A DNA stretch of 64,000 nt from positions 2,099,501 to 2,163,500 of the forward strand of contig NZ_AP023360.1 in the NCBI RefSeq assembly GCF_018326265.1. The letters run 5' to 3'. The notes under the pieces were generated by a model. That model saw only the letters and a program-made list of their open reading frames with translations, ran no database searches and was not told where the DNA came from. A program made the position numbers and the translations under genes. Shown here in pieces: positions 16,475-25,675 of this stretch (positions are counted from its first letter, which is position 1; each line of letters opens with the position of its first letter). Source of the stretch: Catellatospora sp. IY07-71 (GTDB lineage: Bacteria > Actinomycetota > Actinomycetes > Mycobacteriales > Micromonosporaceae).

Positions 16475-17179
16475 TCACCGCAGCCCGACGTACGCCGCCA
16501 TCACCCGCAGCTGGCGGTCGAAGAAGTCGCGGCGGCCCTCCTCGATCATGTTCTGGAAGCGCCCGAACAGCTCGAAGGTGAGCGCGCCGAAGAGCTGGAC
16601 CCAGGCCGTGGCGCCCCGGGCCAGCAGCTCGCGCGGGACGGTCGGGCAGGCCAGCGCGGCGATGCGGTCCAAGTCGGCGGCGAGCACGGGCGACAGCGGC
16701 GGGTCGCCGGTCCCCGCGGCGGGGACGGCGACGGTGCCCGCCGCCACGCCGTCGGCGAGCATGGTGAGGATCAGATCGGTGGTGCGCGCGGCCGGGCCGA
16801 CGGTGGCCTGCGGTGCTTGGTAGCCGGGCACCGGCGAGCCGTAGATCAGCGCGTACTCGGCGGGGTTGGCCAGCGCCCAGTCGCGGATGCCGTGCCCGGC
16901 GGCGAGCCAGCGCCCCAGCAGGTCGGCGCGGTCCACGACCGATTCGGCGGCCTCGGCGGCCGCGCCCAGCTCGTCGTAGCAGTCGATGATCAGCGCGGTG
17001 AGCAGGTCGTCGCGGCTGGGGAAGTAGCGGTAGACCGCTGACGAGACCATGCCCAGCTCGCGGGCGACGGCGCGCAGCGACAGGTTGGCCCCCTCGGTGG
17101 CGAGCTGGCGCCGGGCGATGGCCTTGATCTCGCTGGTCAGCTCGTCGCGTACGCGGGCGCGGATGCTCTTGGCGGTCAT
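16475..17179 (-). CDS. TetR family regulator
   Basis: A TetR regulator of about 234 residues. The HTH (ATEGANLSLRAVARELGM, SSAVYRYFPSRDDLLTALI) is near the N-terminus. The C-terminal ligand domain ends ATAWVQLFGALTFELFGRF, typical of the WHG/TetR_C_33 group. The ATG at 17179 fits the usual spacing from the HTH; an ATG four codons earlier (17191) is possible. It is divergent from an NAD-dependent epimerase gene, and two near-identical palindromes lie between, so it most likely represses that gene and itself. Confidence 0.88.
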   Translation of the reverse strand: MTAKSIRARVRDELTSEIKAIARRQLATEGANLSLRAVARELGMVSSAVYRYFPSRDDLLTALIIDCYDELGAAAEAAESVVDRADLLGRWLAAGHGIRDWALANPAEYALIYGSPVPGYQAPQATVGPAARTTDLILTMLADGVAAGTVAVPAAGTGDPPLSPVLAADLDRIAALACPTVPRELLARGATAWVQLFGALTFELFGRFQNMIEEGRRDFFDRQLRVMAAYVGLR

Positions 17180-17202
17180 GCCGGAGAGCATAACAACAAA
17201 AC

Positions 17203-17217
17203 GAGAGCAGTGCTCTT
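17203..17217. promoter_or_regulatory. Putative TetR operator, site 1
   Basis: GAGAGCAGTGCTCTT: a 6+1+6 palindrome core 23 bp upstream of the TetR start. It matches the second site at 17256 in sequence and symmetry. TTGACA at 17216 next to it may be a -35 box for the rightward gene. Confidence 0.5.
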
Positions 17218-17255
17218 GACAATATCGGGAGACGGCGTGTTCACTGTTCCTAACA

Positions 17256-17270
17256 GAGAGCGTCGCTCTC
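17256..17270. promoter_or_regulatory. Putative TetR operator, site 2
   Basis: GAGAGCGTCGCTCTC: a perfect 7+1+7 palindrome, 32 bp before the start of the epimerase gene. It shares the GAGAGC half-site with site 1; the centres are 53 bp apart (five helical turns). Confidence 0.55.
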
Positions 17271-17301
17271 GAATTGCATCGCAGATCTGGGGAGACTGGA
17301 C

Positions 17302-18219
17302 ATGCACGTCATCGTCGGCGCAGGCCCCGTCGGCACCGCCACCGCACTGCTGCTGGCCGAGCGGGGCGAGCAGGTCAGGATCGTGACCCGCCGCGGCACC
17401 GGACCGCAGGCGCCGGGCATCGAACCGGTCGCCGCGGACGCCACCGACGCCGCCCGGCTCGCTGAGCTGTGCACGGGCGCGACCGCCCTCTACAACTGCG
17501 CCAACCCGGCGTACCACCGCTGGCTCACCGACTGGCCGCCGCTGGCCGCGTCGCTGCTGCACGCCGCCGAGATCTCCGGCGCGGTGCTGGTCACCGCGGG
17601 CAACCTGTACGGCTACGGCCCCGTCGACGGCCCGATCACGGAGGCCACCCCGCTCGCCGCGACCAACCCCAAGCTGCGGGTACGCGCCCAGATGTGGGAG
17701 GACGCGCTGGCCGCGCACCGGGCCGGCCGGATCCGCGCCACCGAGGCCCGCGCCTCCGACTACGTCGGCTACGAGGTCAACGGGATCCTCGGCCAGACCG
17801 TGCTGTCCCGCACCGCCAAGGGGAAGACGGCGTACGTGGTCGGCGACCCCGACGCGCCGCACAGCTGGACCGCCATCGGCGACCTGGCCCGCACGCTGGT
17901 CGTGCTCGCCACCGACGAGCGGGCCTGGGGACGGGCCTGGCTGGTGCCGACCCCGCCGGCGATGTCGGCGCGGGCGGCGGCCGAGCGCGCCCACGAGCTG
18001 ATCGGGCTACCCCGACCACGGCTGAGCCGCATCCCGTATCCGCTGCTGTGGGCGATGGGCCTGTTCTCGCCGCTGGTCAAGGAGCTGCGGTCGACGTACT
18101 ACCAGTTCGCGAAGCCGTTCGCGCTCGACTCGTCGGTCACCGAGCGCACCTTCGGGCTGGCGCCGACCCCGCTGGACACGACCCTCGCCGACGCCGCCGC
18201 GAAGTACCGCGACGCCTGA
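17302..18219 (+). CDS. NAD-dependent epimerase/dehydratase family protein
   Basis: A 305-residue Rossmann-fold protein of the extended short-chain dehydrogenase type. The nucleotide motif HVIVGAGPVGTATALLLAER is at residues 2-21, and a GNLYGYGP segment lies around 98. The active-site YxxxK is not obvious, so it may be an atypical SDR (NmrA-like or a lactone/quinone reductase). Substrate unknown. Ribosome site GGGGAGA lies 6 bp before the ATG. It is divergent from a TetR gene with paired operators, so it is probably induced by the TetR ligand. Confidence 0.82.
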   Translation: MHVIVGAGPVGTATALLLAERGEQVRIVTRRGTGPQAPGIEPVAADATDAARLAELCTGATALYNCANPAYHRWLTDWPPLAASLLHAAEISGAVLVTAGNLYGYGPVDGPITEATPLAATNPKLRVRAQMWEDALAAHRAGRIRATEARASDYVGYEVNGILGQTVLSRTAKGKTAYVVGDPDAPHSWTAIGDLARTLVVLATDERAWGRAWLVPTPPAMSARAAAERAHELIGLPRPRLSRIPYPLLWAMGLFSPLVKELRSTYYQFAKPFALDSSVTERTFGLAPTPLDTTLADAAAKYRDA

Positions 18220-18265
18220 GCCGTGCCGGGGGAGCGCGTGACGAGGTGGCGGCGTGCGCCGGGGT

Positions 18266-19222
18266 TCAGGCCAGCTCGGCCCGGGCCTCGGCGGCGCGGC
18301 CGGCCAGGCCCGCCCACTCGGCGTCCAGCGCCGCCAGCTGTGTCGCGTGCTCCCGCGCGAACGCGGCCAGCTCGCCCCGGGCCAGCGTCATCGCGGCGGT
18401 CCAGGCCGGGGTGCGGCACTCGCCGTCAGCCCGCACCGCGTCCTGCTGGTACGCCTTGGCCAGCGGCATCAGCGAGGACTCGGGCCGCAGCGGCACCCCG
18501 GAGTCGTCGTGGAACTTCGCGGTGACCGCGGCGAAGAGCTCGCCGACCGTGTGCACCGGGTAGCCGCGCTGGCCCATGCAGGAGGCGTAGAACTCCATCC
18601 GGGCGGCGACCTCCTGGTCGTCGCCGACACGGCGCAGCATCGCCAGGAAGTCGGCGTCCAGGTCACCGCTGAGCGCGGGCGCGATCGTGTCGGTGGGCTG
18701 GTCCTCGATCGGCGGCTCGCACATCAGCACCGTGTCGTCGTAGAGGCGGCGCTTGGCCGCGGACAGCTTCTCGTAGGAGGCGGGGTGTGCCACGGGCACG
18801 ACCTCCACCGGCTCGATCGTCTGTGGGACGAGCTTGAGCGCCTCCTCCGCGCCCGGGTCGACGACCGCGGACACCTCGGCCGGCAGCAGCAGCCGGGTCC
18901 GGCCCCCGAACGGGTCTCCGAACGGCGCGAACGCGTACTCGAAACCGGACGAGGCCATGCACGCGCGGATCGGCTCCTGCCGGGCCACGTGCGCCAGCAG
19001 CAGGGCCGCGGTGCGCTGCTCGACCGAGCCCTGAATGCGCTCGTACATCGCGCGCAGGTCCCCGGCGACGACCGTCGCCTGCGCGGTGGTCAGCGACGCG
19101 CGCCGCGTCGCCGCCGCACAGGTGAGCAGGGCCAGCAGCGCGAGCCCGGCGGCCACGGCCGCGTCCCTGCGCCTGCGGGTGGCACCCGGGCGCGGCGCGT
19201 CCTGGGCGGCGGGAGAAGTCAT
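18266..19222 (-). CDS. Hypothetical membrane-anchored protein
   Basis: About 318 residues. A polybasic segment (ATRRRRDA) precedes a single hydrophobic helix (about 20-38), which predicts an N-terminal anchor with the rest outside the cell. The outer part is rich in Ala, Glu and Arg, probably helical, and has four Cys (ACMASS, LMCEPP, ASCMGQ, GECRTP) that could form two disulfides. I do not recognise a family. The ATG at 19222 follows a weak CGAGGA ribosome site; an ATG at 19258 is the alternative. Nearest neighbours run in the opposite or the same direction with large gaps. 19223-19458 holds nothing I can identify. Confidence 0.7.
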   Translation of the reverse strand: MTSPAAQDAPRPGATRRRRDAAVAAGLALLALLTCAAATRRASLTTAQATVVAGDLRAMYERIQGSVEQRTAALLLAHVARQEPIRACMASSGFEYAFAPFGDPFGGRTRLLLPAEVSAVVDPGAEEALKLVPQTIEPVEVVPVAHPASYEKLSAAKRRLYDDTVLMCEPPIEDQPTDTIAPALSGDLDADFLAMLRRVGDDQEVAARMEFYASCMGQRGYPVHTVGELFAAVTAKFHDDSGVPLRPESSLMPLAKAYQQDAVRADGECRTPAWTAAMTLARGELAAFAREHATQLAALDAEWAGLAGRAAEARAELA

Positions 19223-19458
19223 CGAAGTCCTCGGTACGCAGATGTGCCGGGGCTCCATTCACGACCGCGCGGCGGGTCTCACCGTAGCCCGCGCCGCGAC
19301 CACCGGGCGTCGGCCTGTCCGGCCGAGGCTTTGGCCGGATCATCCGGTTCGGGCTCGCCCACCGAGGCAGAAGTGGTGCGGATACCTGACAGTCCGGTTG
19401 CGCCGGACCGGCTCGACGGGCGATCGCGGTGGCCCGGGGCGCAGGTGGTGGGCGGGTC

Positions 19459-19992
19459 TCAGCGGGTGACGGCGGCGGCCAGCGCGGTCAGGTCGGCGTC
19501 CTTGCCGACCAGCAGCGTGGCGGTGTTGCCCGCGGTGCGCAGCAGGGCGGTCCGCCCCTCCGGCCCGAGGTAGCGCTGCCAGGTGACCGCCCCGACGACC
19601 GTCTCGCCGTCGGCCTGCGCCTTGCCGTCCAGTTCGGCGGCGAGCAGGGCCTGCGCGCCCGCGCGGGACTGCACCAGCTGCGCGCCCTTGCCGTCCGGGT
19701 CCAGGTAGCCGATGCGCAGCACGCCGTCGCCGTACTTCGCGGTGACCGTCTGCCAGCCGTCGGGTGCGGTGCCGGGCAGCGGCGCGAGCGACGCACGGCC
19801 CGCGCTCTCGATCGCGTGGGCCGGGTCCACGGTCACCGCGGCGTCCCAGCCGTAGAACAGGCGGTAGCCCAGCACGATCAGCAACAGGGGGATGAGCAGG
19901 ACACCGAGGGACAGCGCCATGTCCTTCGGGGTACGCCCACCCGACTGCGGCACCTGCGCCTGCTCGTTCTCCACTGCGCTCACGTACACCAT
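19459..19992 (-). CDS. DUF4245 domain-containing protein
   Basis: About 177 residues, DUF4245. A single N-terminal helix (LSLGVLLIPLLLIVLGYRLF) anchors it in the membrane. The outer domain contains APDGWQTVTAKYGDGVLRIGYL and VGAVTWQRYLGPEGRTALL, typical of the family. Function unknown. It is divergent from glpX, a conserved actinobacterial pairing (Rv1100/Rv1099c in M. tuberculosis, from memory), which supports the call. The start is uncertain: ATG 19992, or GTG at 20007 or slightly downstream; none has a strong ribosome site. Confidence 0.82.
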   Translation of the reverse strand: MVYVSAVENEQAQVPQSGGRTPKDMALSLGVLLIPLLLIVLGYRLFYGWDAAVTVDPAHAIESAGRASLAPLPGTAPDGWQTVTAKYGDGVLRIGYLDPDGKGAQLVQSRAGAQALLAAELDGKAQADGETVVGAVTWQRYLGPEGRTALLRTAGNTATLLVGKDADLTALAAAVTR

Positions 19993-20122
19993 CTTGACCG
20001 ATGTCACAGGTCACACCGCACCCGGGGACCTGGGCGGACAGGATCGGCAAACGGTGACCCGAACGTGCGTTCAGGCCGCGGCATGACAGGATGCCAACAG
20101 GCCGATTCGTAGGAGGAGCAGC

Positions 20123-21121
20123 ATGGCGACCCGTACTCCGCAGGATCTCGACCGGAACCTCGCGCTGGACCTCGTCCGGGTGACCGAGGCGGCGGCCATG
20201 GCCGCGGGTCGCTGGGTGGGGCGAGGCGACAAGGAGGGCGGCGACGGCGCGGCCGTCGACGCCATGCGCAAGCTGATCAACTCGCTGCCCATGGCCGGCA
20301 CCGTGGTCATCGGCGAGGGCGAGAAGGACAACGCGCCGATGCTCTTCAACGGCGAGCGCGTCGGCGACGGCAGCGGCCCCGAGGTCGACGTGGCCGTCGA
20401 CCCGATCGACGGCACCACCCTGATGAGCAAGGGTATGCCCAACGCGCTGGCCGTGCTCGCGGTCGCCGAGCGCGGCGCGATGTTCGACCCGAGCGCCGTC
20501 TTCTACATGGAGAAGCTGGTCGTCGGCCCCGAGGCGGCCGACGTCGTCGACATCACCGCAGGCTGGACCGAGAACCTGCGCCGCATCGCCAAGGCCAAGC
20601 GCGTACGCGTCTCCGACCTGACCGTCTGCATCCTCGACCGCCCCCGCCACGCCGACCTGGTCCGCGAGGTCCGCGAGGCGGGCGCCCGCATCAACTTCAT
20701 CTCCGACGGCGACATCGCCGGCGCCATCTCCGCCGCCCGCGAACAATCGGACGTAGACGTCCTCATGGGCATCGGCGGCACCCCCGAAGGCATCACCGCC
20801 GCCTGCGCCCTCAAGTGCATCGGCGGCGTCATGCAGGGCCGCCTCTGGCCCCGCGACGACGCAGAACGCGAAAAGGCCCTCGCCGCCGGCCACGACCTCG
20901 ACCGCGTCCTCACCACCGACGACCTCGTCACCGGCGAAAACGTCTTCTTCGTAGCCACCGGCGTAACCTCCGGCGACCTCCTCCGCGGCGTCCGCTACCG
21001 CGACAACGGCGCCTACACCCAGTCCATCGTGATGCGCTCCAAATCCGGCACCATCCGCGTCATCGACTCCTACCACCGCCTCGAAAAACTCGCCGGCTAC
21101 TCCAAGATCGACTTCGCCTGA
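20123..21121 (+). CDS. glpX: Fructose-1,6-bisphosphatase class II
   Basis: A 332-residue GlpX-type FBPase. It removes the C1 phosphate of fructose-1,6-bisphosphate in gluconeogenesis. Metal/substrate motifs seen: [29 protein letters not shown] and DGDIAGA, plus [17 protein letters not shown] strong AGGAGGAG lies 6 bp before the ATG. It works in the same pathway as pckG at 5887. Codon third positions are mixed G/C in the first half and almost all C in the last 400 bp, a local skew that continues to a family A repeat 33 bp after the stop. Confidence 0.96.
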   Translation: MATRTPQDLDRNLALDLVRVTEAAAMAAGRWVGRGDKEGGDGAAVDAMRKLINSLPMAGTVVIGEGEKDNAPMLFNGERVGDGSGPEVDVAVDPIDGTTLMSKGMPNALAVLAVAERGAMFDPSAVFYMEKLVVGPEAADVVDITAGWTENLRRIAKAKRVRVSDLTVCILDRPRHADLVREVREAGARINFISDGDIAGAISAAREQSDVDVLMGIGGTPEGITAACALKCIGGVMQGRLWPRDDAEREKALAAGHDLDRVLTTDDLVTGENVFFVATGVTSGDLLRGVRYRDNGAYTQSIVMRSKSGTIRVIDSYHRLEKLAGYSKIDFA

Positions 21122-21154
21122 CCGCGCCCCTCCGCCGCGCCCCCCTCCCGCGCC

Positions 21155-21233
21155 GATCTTGCGTGAACTGTGGGTGCGACACGCCTATAACGGTCATATC
21201 CCCAACAGTTCACGCAAGATCGACGTGATCTTG
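21155..21233 (+). repeat. Palindromic repeat family A, copy 2 (79 bp)
   Basis: Same length and layout as the copy at 7729. It lies 33 bp after the glpX stop in the sense orientation. Flanks are CCCC-rich to the left and GGGG-rich to the right. Confidence 0.92.
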
Positions 21234-21306
21234 GCGGGGTGGCGCGGGGACGGGGGCGGCCGGGGCGGCAGAGTGGGCGCGTGAAGATCTTCTTGGCGGG
21301 GTCGGC

Positions 21307-22227
21307 GTGAGCGCGGGCACCGGGAAGGCCCTCGGCGTCGGGCTGGCCGTGCTCGGTGGCGTGTGCCTGGCGCTGCAGTCGCGGATCAACGGCGAGCTGG
21401 GGCGGCAGCTCGGCGACGGCATCGCCGCCGCGACCGTGTCGTTCGGGGTCGGGCTCGTGGTGTTGCTGCTGGCGCTGCCGTGGATGCACCGCAACGCGCG
21501 GCGCATCCTGACCGCGCTGCGCTCCGGTGAGCTGCGCTGGTGGCAGTGCGTCGGCGGGGCCTGCGGGGCGTTCCTGGTCACGACGCAGGGGCTGACCGTG
21601 CCGCTGCTCGGGGTGTCGGTGTTCATCGTGGCGGTGGTCGCGGGGCAGTCGGCGTCGAGCCTGGCCGTGGACCGGTTCGGGGTGGGGCCGGGCGGGGTGC
21701 ACCCGGTGACCCGCAACCGCCTGATCGGTGCCGTGCTGTGCGTGGTCGCGGTGGTGATCGCGGTCGGGGACAGCTTCGGCGATCCGGCCGCCCTCGGGTT
21801 CGCCGCCCTGCCGCTGCTCGCCGGAGTCGCGGTCGCCTGGCAGCAGGGCGTCAACGGGCGGGTGGCCCGCGCGGCGGGCTCGCCGTGGCCCGCGACCCTG
21901 CTCAACTTCGCGGTCGGCAGCGCCGGGCTGCTGGTCGCGCTCGCGATCGAGTCGGCGCTGCGCGGCGGCGGCCCGCCCGGCGCGTTCCCCGCCGAGCCCT
22001 GGCTCTACATCGGCGGCCCGCTCGGCATCGTGTTCATCGCGATCTCCGCGGCGGTGGTGCACCGCATCGGCGTACTCCTGCTGGGCCTGGGCATGATCGC
22101 CGGTCAGATCCTCGGCGCCCTCGGCATCGACGCCCTGATCCCCGGCCCCGCCGGCCGCCCCGACCTGCTCACCGTCACCGGCGCCCTCCTCACCCTCCTC
22201 GCCGTCCGCATCGCCGCCCGCGGCTGA
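21307..22227 (+). CDS. DMT/YdcZ-type (DUF606) transporter
   Basis: A 306-residue membrane protein with about ten hydrophobic helices in two similar halves. This suits a fused DUF606 (YdcZ) pair of the drug/metabolite transporter superfamily. Repeated family segments are ALQSRINGELGRQLG in the first half and AWQQGVNGRVARAAGS in the second. Substrate unknown. The GTG at 21307 is preceded only by a weak ribosome site. It lies between inverted copies of repeat A (21155 and 22239). Third codon positions go from G-rich at the 5' end to C-rich at the 3' end. Confidence 0.87.
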   Translation: MSAGTGKALGVGLAVLGGVCLALQSRINGELGRQLGDGIAAATVSFGVGLVVLLLALPWMHRNARRILTALRSGELRWWQCVGGACGAFLVTTQGLTVPLLGVSVFIVAVVAGQSASSLAVDRFGVGPGGVHPVTRNRLIGAVLCVVAVVIAVGDSFGDPAALGFAALPLLAGVAVAWQQGVNGRVARAAGSPWPATLLNFAVGSAGLLVALAIESALRGGGPPGAFPAEPWLYIGGPLGIVFIAISAAVVHRIGVLLLGLGMIAGQILGALGIDALIPGPAGRPDLLTVTGALLTLLAVRIAARG

Positions 22228-22238
22228 TCCCGCGGTGC

Positions 22239-22317
22239 CAAGATCGCGTCGATCTTGCGCGAAGTGTTAGGGATACGACCGTTATGGGCGTGTCGCACCC
22301 ACAGTTCACGCAAGATC
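22239..22317 (-). repeat. Palindromic repeat family A, copy 3 (79 bp)
   Basis: Inverted relative to copies 1 and 2; reads in the sense direction of xseB, whose stop is 37 bp away. It sits between the convergent ends of the DMT gene and xseB. Confidence 0.92.
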
Positions 22318-22354
22318 GACGGGAGAGGGGGTGGCGGGGTGGGGTGGGGTGGGG

Positions 22355-22558
22355 TCAGGGGGTGGCGGCGTCGAGTTTGGCTTTGGCGCCGTCGAGCCAG
22401 TGCTGGCAGATTTGGGCTAGTTTTTCGCCTCGTTCCCAGAGGGCGAGGGATTCCTCGAGGGTGCCGCCGCCGGATTCTAGTTTCTGGACCACCTCGGCTA
22501 GTTCGGCGCGGGCCTGCTCGTAGGAGAGGGCCTCGGGCTGCTTGGCGGGCATGGTCAC
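22355..22558 (-). CDS. xseB: Exodeoxyribonuclease VII small subunit
   Basis: A 67-residue protein with the family core [20 protein letters not shown] followed by [18 protein letters not shown]. It combines with XseA to form exonuclease VII, which degrades single-stranded DNA from both ends. It overlaps the end of xseA by 4 bp, so translation is coupled. 22318-22354 is a very G-rich stretch with no gene. Confidence 0.95.
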   Translation of the reverse strand: MTMPAKQPEALSYEQARAELAEVVQKLESGGGTLEESLALWERGEKLAQICQHWLDGAKAKLDAATP

Positions 22559-23784
22559 TCCTTGGTGTCGGTGACGGTGGCGGTCAGTTCGCCTGCGGCG
22601 AGGCGGATGCGCAGGGGGTCGCCGGGGGCGACGTCGGTGGCGGCGCGGGCGACGTGGCCGTCGGGGCGCTGCACGATGGCGTAGCCGCGGGCCAGGGTGG
22701 CGGCGGGGGACAGGGCGCGCAGGCGGGCCAGGGTATGGGTGAGGTCGCCCTCGGCGCGGTGCAGGCGGTGGGTGAGGGCGCGGGCGGCGCGGTCACGCAG
22801 GGCGGTGACCTCGGTCGCCCGGGTCTCGATCATCTGGTACGGCTTCGCCAGCGCGGGCCTGCTGCGCAGGCTGTCGAGGCGCTGCTGCTCGCGCTCGACC
22901 CGATGGCGCACCGCTCGCGTCAGCCGCCCGCGCGCCTGCTCGATGAGGCGGATCTCGTCACCCAGATCGGGGACGACCCGCTTGGCCGCGTCGGTCGGCG
23001 TGGACGCGCGTACGTCGGCCACCCAGTCCACGAGCGGCGTATCCGGTTCGTGCCCGATCGCGGAGATCACCGGCGTACGGCAGGCGAACACCGCCCGGCA
23101 CAGCGCCTCGTCGCTGAAGGGCAGCAGGTCCTCCACGGAGCCGCCGCCGCGGGCCATGATGATCACGTCGACGCTCTCGTCGGCGTCGAGCAGCTGCAGC
23201 GCGCCGATGATCGACGGCACCGCGGTCGGCCCCTGGACGGTCACCGGGATCACCCGGAAGTCCACGGACGGCCAGCGGCGGCGCGCGTTGGTGAGCACGT
23301 CGCGCTCGGCGGCGCTGGCCCGCGCCGTGATCAGCCCGATGCGCTGCGGCAGGAACGGCAGCCGCCGCTTGCGGCGCGGGTCGAACAGGCCCTCGGCCTG
23401 CAGCAGCTTCTTCAGCTGCTCCAGGCGGGCGAGCAGCTCGCCCAGGCCGACCTGGCGGATCTCGTCGGCGCGCAGGCTGAGCGTGCCGCGCTGGGCGAAC
23501 CACTCCGGCTTGGCGTGCACGATCACGCGGGCGCCCTCGGACAGCTCCGGCGCGCCCCGGTCCAGCACCTCGCGGCCCGTGGTGACGGTCAGGCTGAGGT
23601 CGGCGGACGGGTCACGCAGGGTGAGGAACACCGTCTGCGAGCCGGGTCGCCGGGAGAGCTGCGCCACCTGTCCGTCGACCCAGATCCACCCGAGTCGCCC
23701 GATCCAGGCACTGATCTTCTGGCTGACCACTCTTACGGGCCACGGCTGCTCCGCCGAGCTCTGCTCCGTCACAGGGCTCACCAT
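22555..23784 (-). CDS. xseA: Exodeoxyribonuclease VII large subunit
   Basis: About 409 residues: an N-terminal OB-fold ([20 protein letters not shown] at the start) and then the catalytic domain with [39 protein letters not shown] and [19 protein letters not shown] coiled-coil region precedes a short C-terminal domain. It is the catalytic subunit of exonuclease VII, used in mismatch repair and recombination. The ATG at 23784 was chosen over one at 23844 because the latter would extend past the ispH start. Divergent from ispH with a gap of 22 bp; same neighbourhood as Rv1107c-Rv1110. Confidence 0.94.
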   Translation of the reverse strand: MVSPVTEQSSAEQPWPVRVVSQKISAWIGRLGWIWVDGQVAQLSRRPGSQTVFLTLRDPSADLSLTVTTGREVLDRGAPELSEGARVIVHAKPEWFAQRGTLSLRADEIRQVGLGELLARLEQLKKLLQAEGLFDPRRKRRLPFLPQRIGLITARASAAERDVLTNARRRWPSVDFRVIPVTVQGPTAVPSIIGALQLLDADESVDVIIMARGGGSVEDLLPFSDEALCRAVFACRTPVISAIGHEPDTPLVDWVADVRASTPTDAAKRVVPDLGDEIRLIEQARGRLTRAVRHRVEREQQRLDSLRSRPALAKPYQMIETRATEVTALRDRAARALTHRLHRAEGDLTHTLARLRALSPAATLARGYAIVQRPDGHVARAATDVAPGDPLRIRLAAGELTATVTDTKE

Positions 23785-23794
23785 AGGCCGCCGG

Positions 23795-23800
23795 TACGAT
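23795..23800 (+). promoter_or_regulatory. Putative -10 box of leaderless ispH
   Basis: TACGAT lying 6 bp before the GTG at 23807; no ribosome site is present. It is squeezed into the 22-bp gap to the divergent xseA start. Confidence 0.5.
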
Positions 23801-23806
23801 GGTCTG

Positions 23807-24769
23807 GTGGTTGAGACTCCTCGCAAGCGTGTTCTGCTCGCCAAGCCCCGTGGTTACTGCGCCGGCGTCGACCGCGCCGTGCAGACCGTCGAAGAGGCGC
23901 TGAAGCTCTACGGCGCCCCGATCTACGTGCGCAAGGAGATCGTGCACAACAAGCACGTGGTGAGCACGCTGCAGGCCAAGGGCGCGATCTTCGTCGAGGA
24001 GAACGAGGAGGTCCCCGAGGGCTCGACCGTGATCTTCTCGGCGCACGGCGTCGCCCCGGTGGTGCACGACCAGGCCCGCGAGCGCAACCTCAAGGCGATC
24101 GACGCCACCTGCCCGCTGGTGACCAAGGTGCACCAGGAGGCCCGCCGCTTCGCCGCCGACGACTACGACATCCTGCTCATCGGCCACGAGGGCCACGAGG
24201 AGGTCATCGGCACCTCCGGCGAGGCCCCCGAGCACATCCAGCTCGTCGACGGCCCGGAGGGCGTGGCCAACGTCACCGTCCGCGACCCGAACAAGGTCGT
24301 CTGGCTGTCCCAGACCACGCTCAGCGTGGACGAGACCATGGAGACCGTGGCCCGGCTCAAGGAGAAGCTCCCGCTGCTCCAGTCGCCGCCCAGCGACGAC
24401 ATCTGCTACGCCACGCAGAACCGCCAGCAGGTCATGAAGCAGATCGCCCCCGACTGCGACGTGATCCTGGTCGTCGGCTCCCGCAACTCGTCGAACTCGG
24501 TCCGCATGGTCGAGGTCGCCGTGAACGCCGGCGCCCGCCAGGGCCACCTGATCGACTTCGCCCACGAGATCGACCCCGCCTGGCTGGAGGACGCCACCAC
24601 GGTCGGCCTCTCCTCCGGCGCGAGCGTCCCCGAGGAGCTGGTCACCCAGGTGCTGGCCCGCCTCGCCGAGCTCGGCTTCGCCGACGTCGAGGAGGTCGTC
24701 ACGGTCCAGGAGCGCCTGACCTTCTCCCTCCCCCAGGAACTCAAGCGCGACATGAAAGCCGCCCGCTAG
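23807..24769 (+). CDS. ispH: 4-hydroxy-3-methylbut-2-enyl diphosphate reductase
   Basis: A 320-residue IspH (LytB). It is an iron-sulfur enzyme making IPP and DMAPP in the last step of the MEP isoprenoid pathway. The three cluster cysteines are seen in [23 protein letters not shown] and [11 protein letters not shown]. The GHEGHEE, TQTTLS-like [10 protein letters not shown] and GSRNSSNS motifs are also present. The GTG at 23807 gives the usual N-terminus [12 protein letters not shown] and appears leaderless. It would supply substrate for the prenyltransferase at 8362. A family C repeat starts 2 bp after its stop codon. Confidence 0.96.
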   Translation: MVETPRKRVLLAKPRGYCAGVDRAVQTVEEALKLYGAPIYVRKEIVHNKHVVSTLQAKGAIFVEENEEVPEGSTVIFSAHGVAPVVHDQARERNLKAIDATCPLVTKVHQEARRFAADDYDILLIGHEGHEEVIGTSGEAPEHIQLVDGPEGVANVTVRDPNKVVWLSQTTLSVDETMETVARLKEKLPLLQSPPSDDICYATQNRQQVMKQIAPDCDVILVVGSRNSSNSVRMVEVAVNAGARQGHLIDFAHEIDPAWLEDATTVGLSSGASVPEELVTQVLARLAELGFADVEEVVTVQERLTFSLPQELKRDMKAAR

Positions 24770-24771
24770 AA

Positions 24772-24824
24772 AAGGAAGGGCACCTTCTTATCGTTTTCCG
24801 TAGAGGAAGGTGCCCTTCTTAACG
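24772..24824 (+). repeat. Palindromic repeat family C, copy 1 (53 bp)
   Basis: Starts AAGGAAGGGCACCTTCTTA, has a TTTTCCGTAG core and ends GGTGCCCTTCTTAACG. The GAAGGGCACCTTC and GAAGGTGCCCTTC halves are each palindromic and pair with each other. It begins 2 bp after the ispH stop, sense orientation. Confidence 0.92.
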
Positions 24825-24846
24825 TCTCCTGGTCGGCGCTTGCCGC

Positions 24847-25536
24847 TCAGGAGCAGCGCTCCGGCTCGTCCTCCCACTTGTGGCCGATCGCGCGGTGGAA
24901 CGCGCGGCCGCCGGGCGGGACGGTCTTCGGGATCGCCGCGTCGGTGGCCACGATGTACCACGACACCTTGCAGTCGGGCTGGTCCGTGACCAGCTTCATC
25001 GCCAGCGTCGGCTGCGCCTCGGTCAGGTAGCCCACCTTCGAGGCGAACAGCTTCGCCGAACCGTCCGGCTGGTACACGTAGCTGGCCCAGAGCACCCGCC
25101 TGCGCTGTCCCGGGCACCACTTCACCGGCTTCTCCTCCAGCCCGCTCACCCGGAAGGTGAAGGAGCCGTCGGGCTTCGGCACGTTCGCCGAGACGGTGCC
25201 GAATGGCGTACAGGCCGGCTTCGGCGCGGGGGACGGGCTGCGTGGCGGGCGGGGCGGTGCCTTCGTGCTGGGCTTGGCGGGCGGCGTGGCGGCCGGGCTC
25301 GGCGGGACGGTCGCGACGCCGCTCGGGATGGCCGCCAGCTGCGCCGCCGCCGAGAGGTCCGCTTCGGCGGCGCCTGCGCTCGGCGCGGCCGCCGCCGGGG
25401 CGGTCGCCGGAGCGCCGTCCGAGGTCCGCATCAGCACCCCACCGAGCAGCACGCTCGCGACCGCGGCCACGGCGGACCAGGCGACCAGGTTGCGGTACAG
25501 GTGGCGCGGGCGGGCGACCGGGCCGGTCTCGCTCAT
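24847..25536 (-). CDS. Hypothetical membrane-anchored protein
   Basis: A 229-residue protein: a short cytoplasmic N-terminus, one helix (about 18-36), and then an Ala/Pro-rich linker (40-105). The outer domain (106-229) has four Cys (PACTPFG, KWCPGQ, PDCKVSW, ERCS) and conserved-looking segments FRVSGLEEKPVKW and WYIVATDAAIPKTVPPG. No family recognised. The ATG at 25536 fits; upstream is a short leader. The gene is bracketed by inverted copies of the 53-bp repeat C. Confidence 0.7.
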   Translation of the reverse strand: MSETGPVARPRHLYRNLVAWSAVAAVASVLLGGVLMRTSDGAPATAPAAAAPSAGAAEADLSAAAQLAAIPSGVATVPPSPAATPPAKPSTKAPPRPPRSPSPAPKPACTPFGTVSANVPKPDGSFTFRVSGLEEKPVKWCPGQRRRVLWASYVYQPDGSAKLFASKVGYLTEAQPTLAMKLVTDQPDCKVSWYIVATDAAIPKTVPPGGRAFHRAIGHKWEDEPERCS

Positions 25537-25622
25537 CGGCTCTCCACATCGGGCTCAGGCGACTCCTGGAGCCTAGGCCGCGGCGCTTTTCCGCAGATCG
25601 CCTGTCCGGCCGAACCCGTGAG

Positions 25623-25675
25623 CGTTAAGAAGGGCACCTTCTACTACGGAAAACGATAAGAAGGTGCCCTTCCTT
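25623..25675 (-). repeat. Palindromic repeat family C, copy 2 (53 bp)
   Basis: Almost the exact reverse complement of copy 1. Its AAGGAAGGG end directly abuts the TGA stop codon of rmuC (25676-25678), sense orientation. Confidence 0.92.

Noticed and set aside
19340-21076. 578-codon minus-strand frame opposite glpX
   Set aside because: Shadow of glpX and of DUF4245 in another frame; no start signal or domain.
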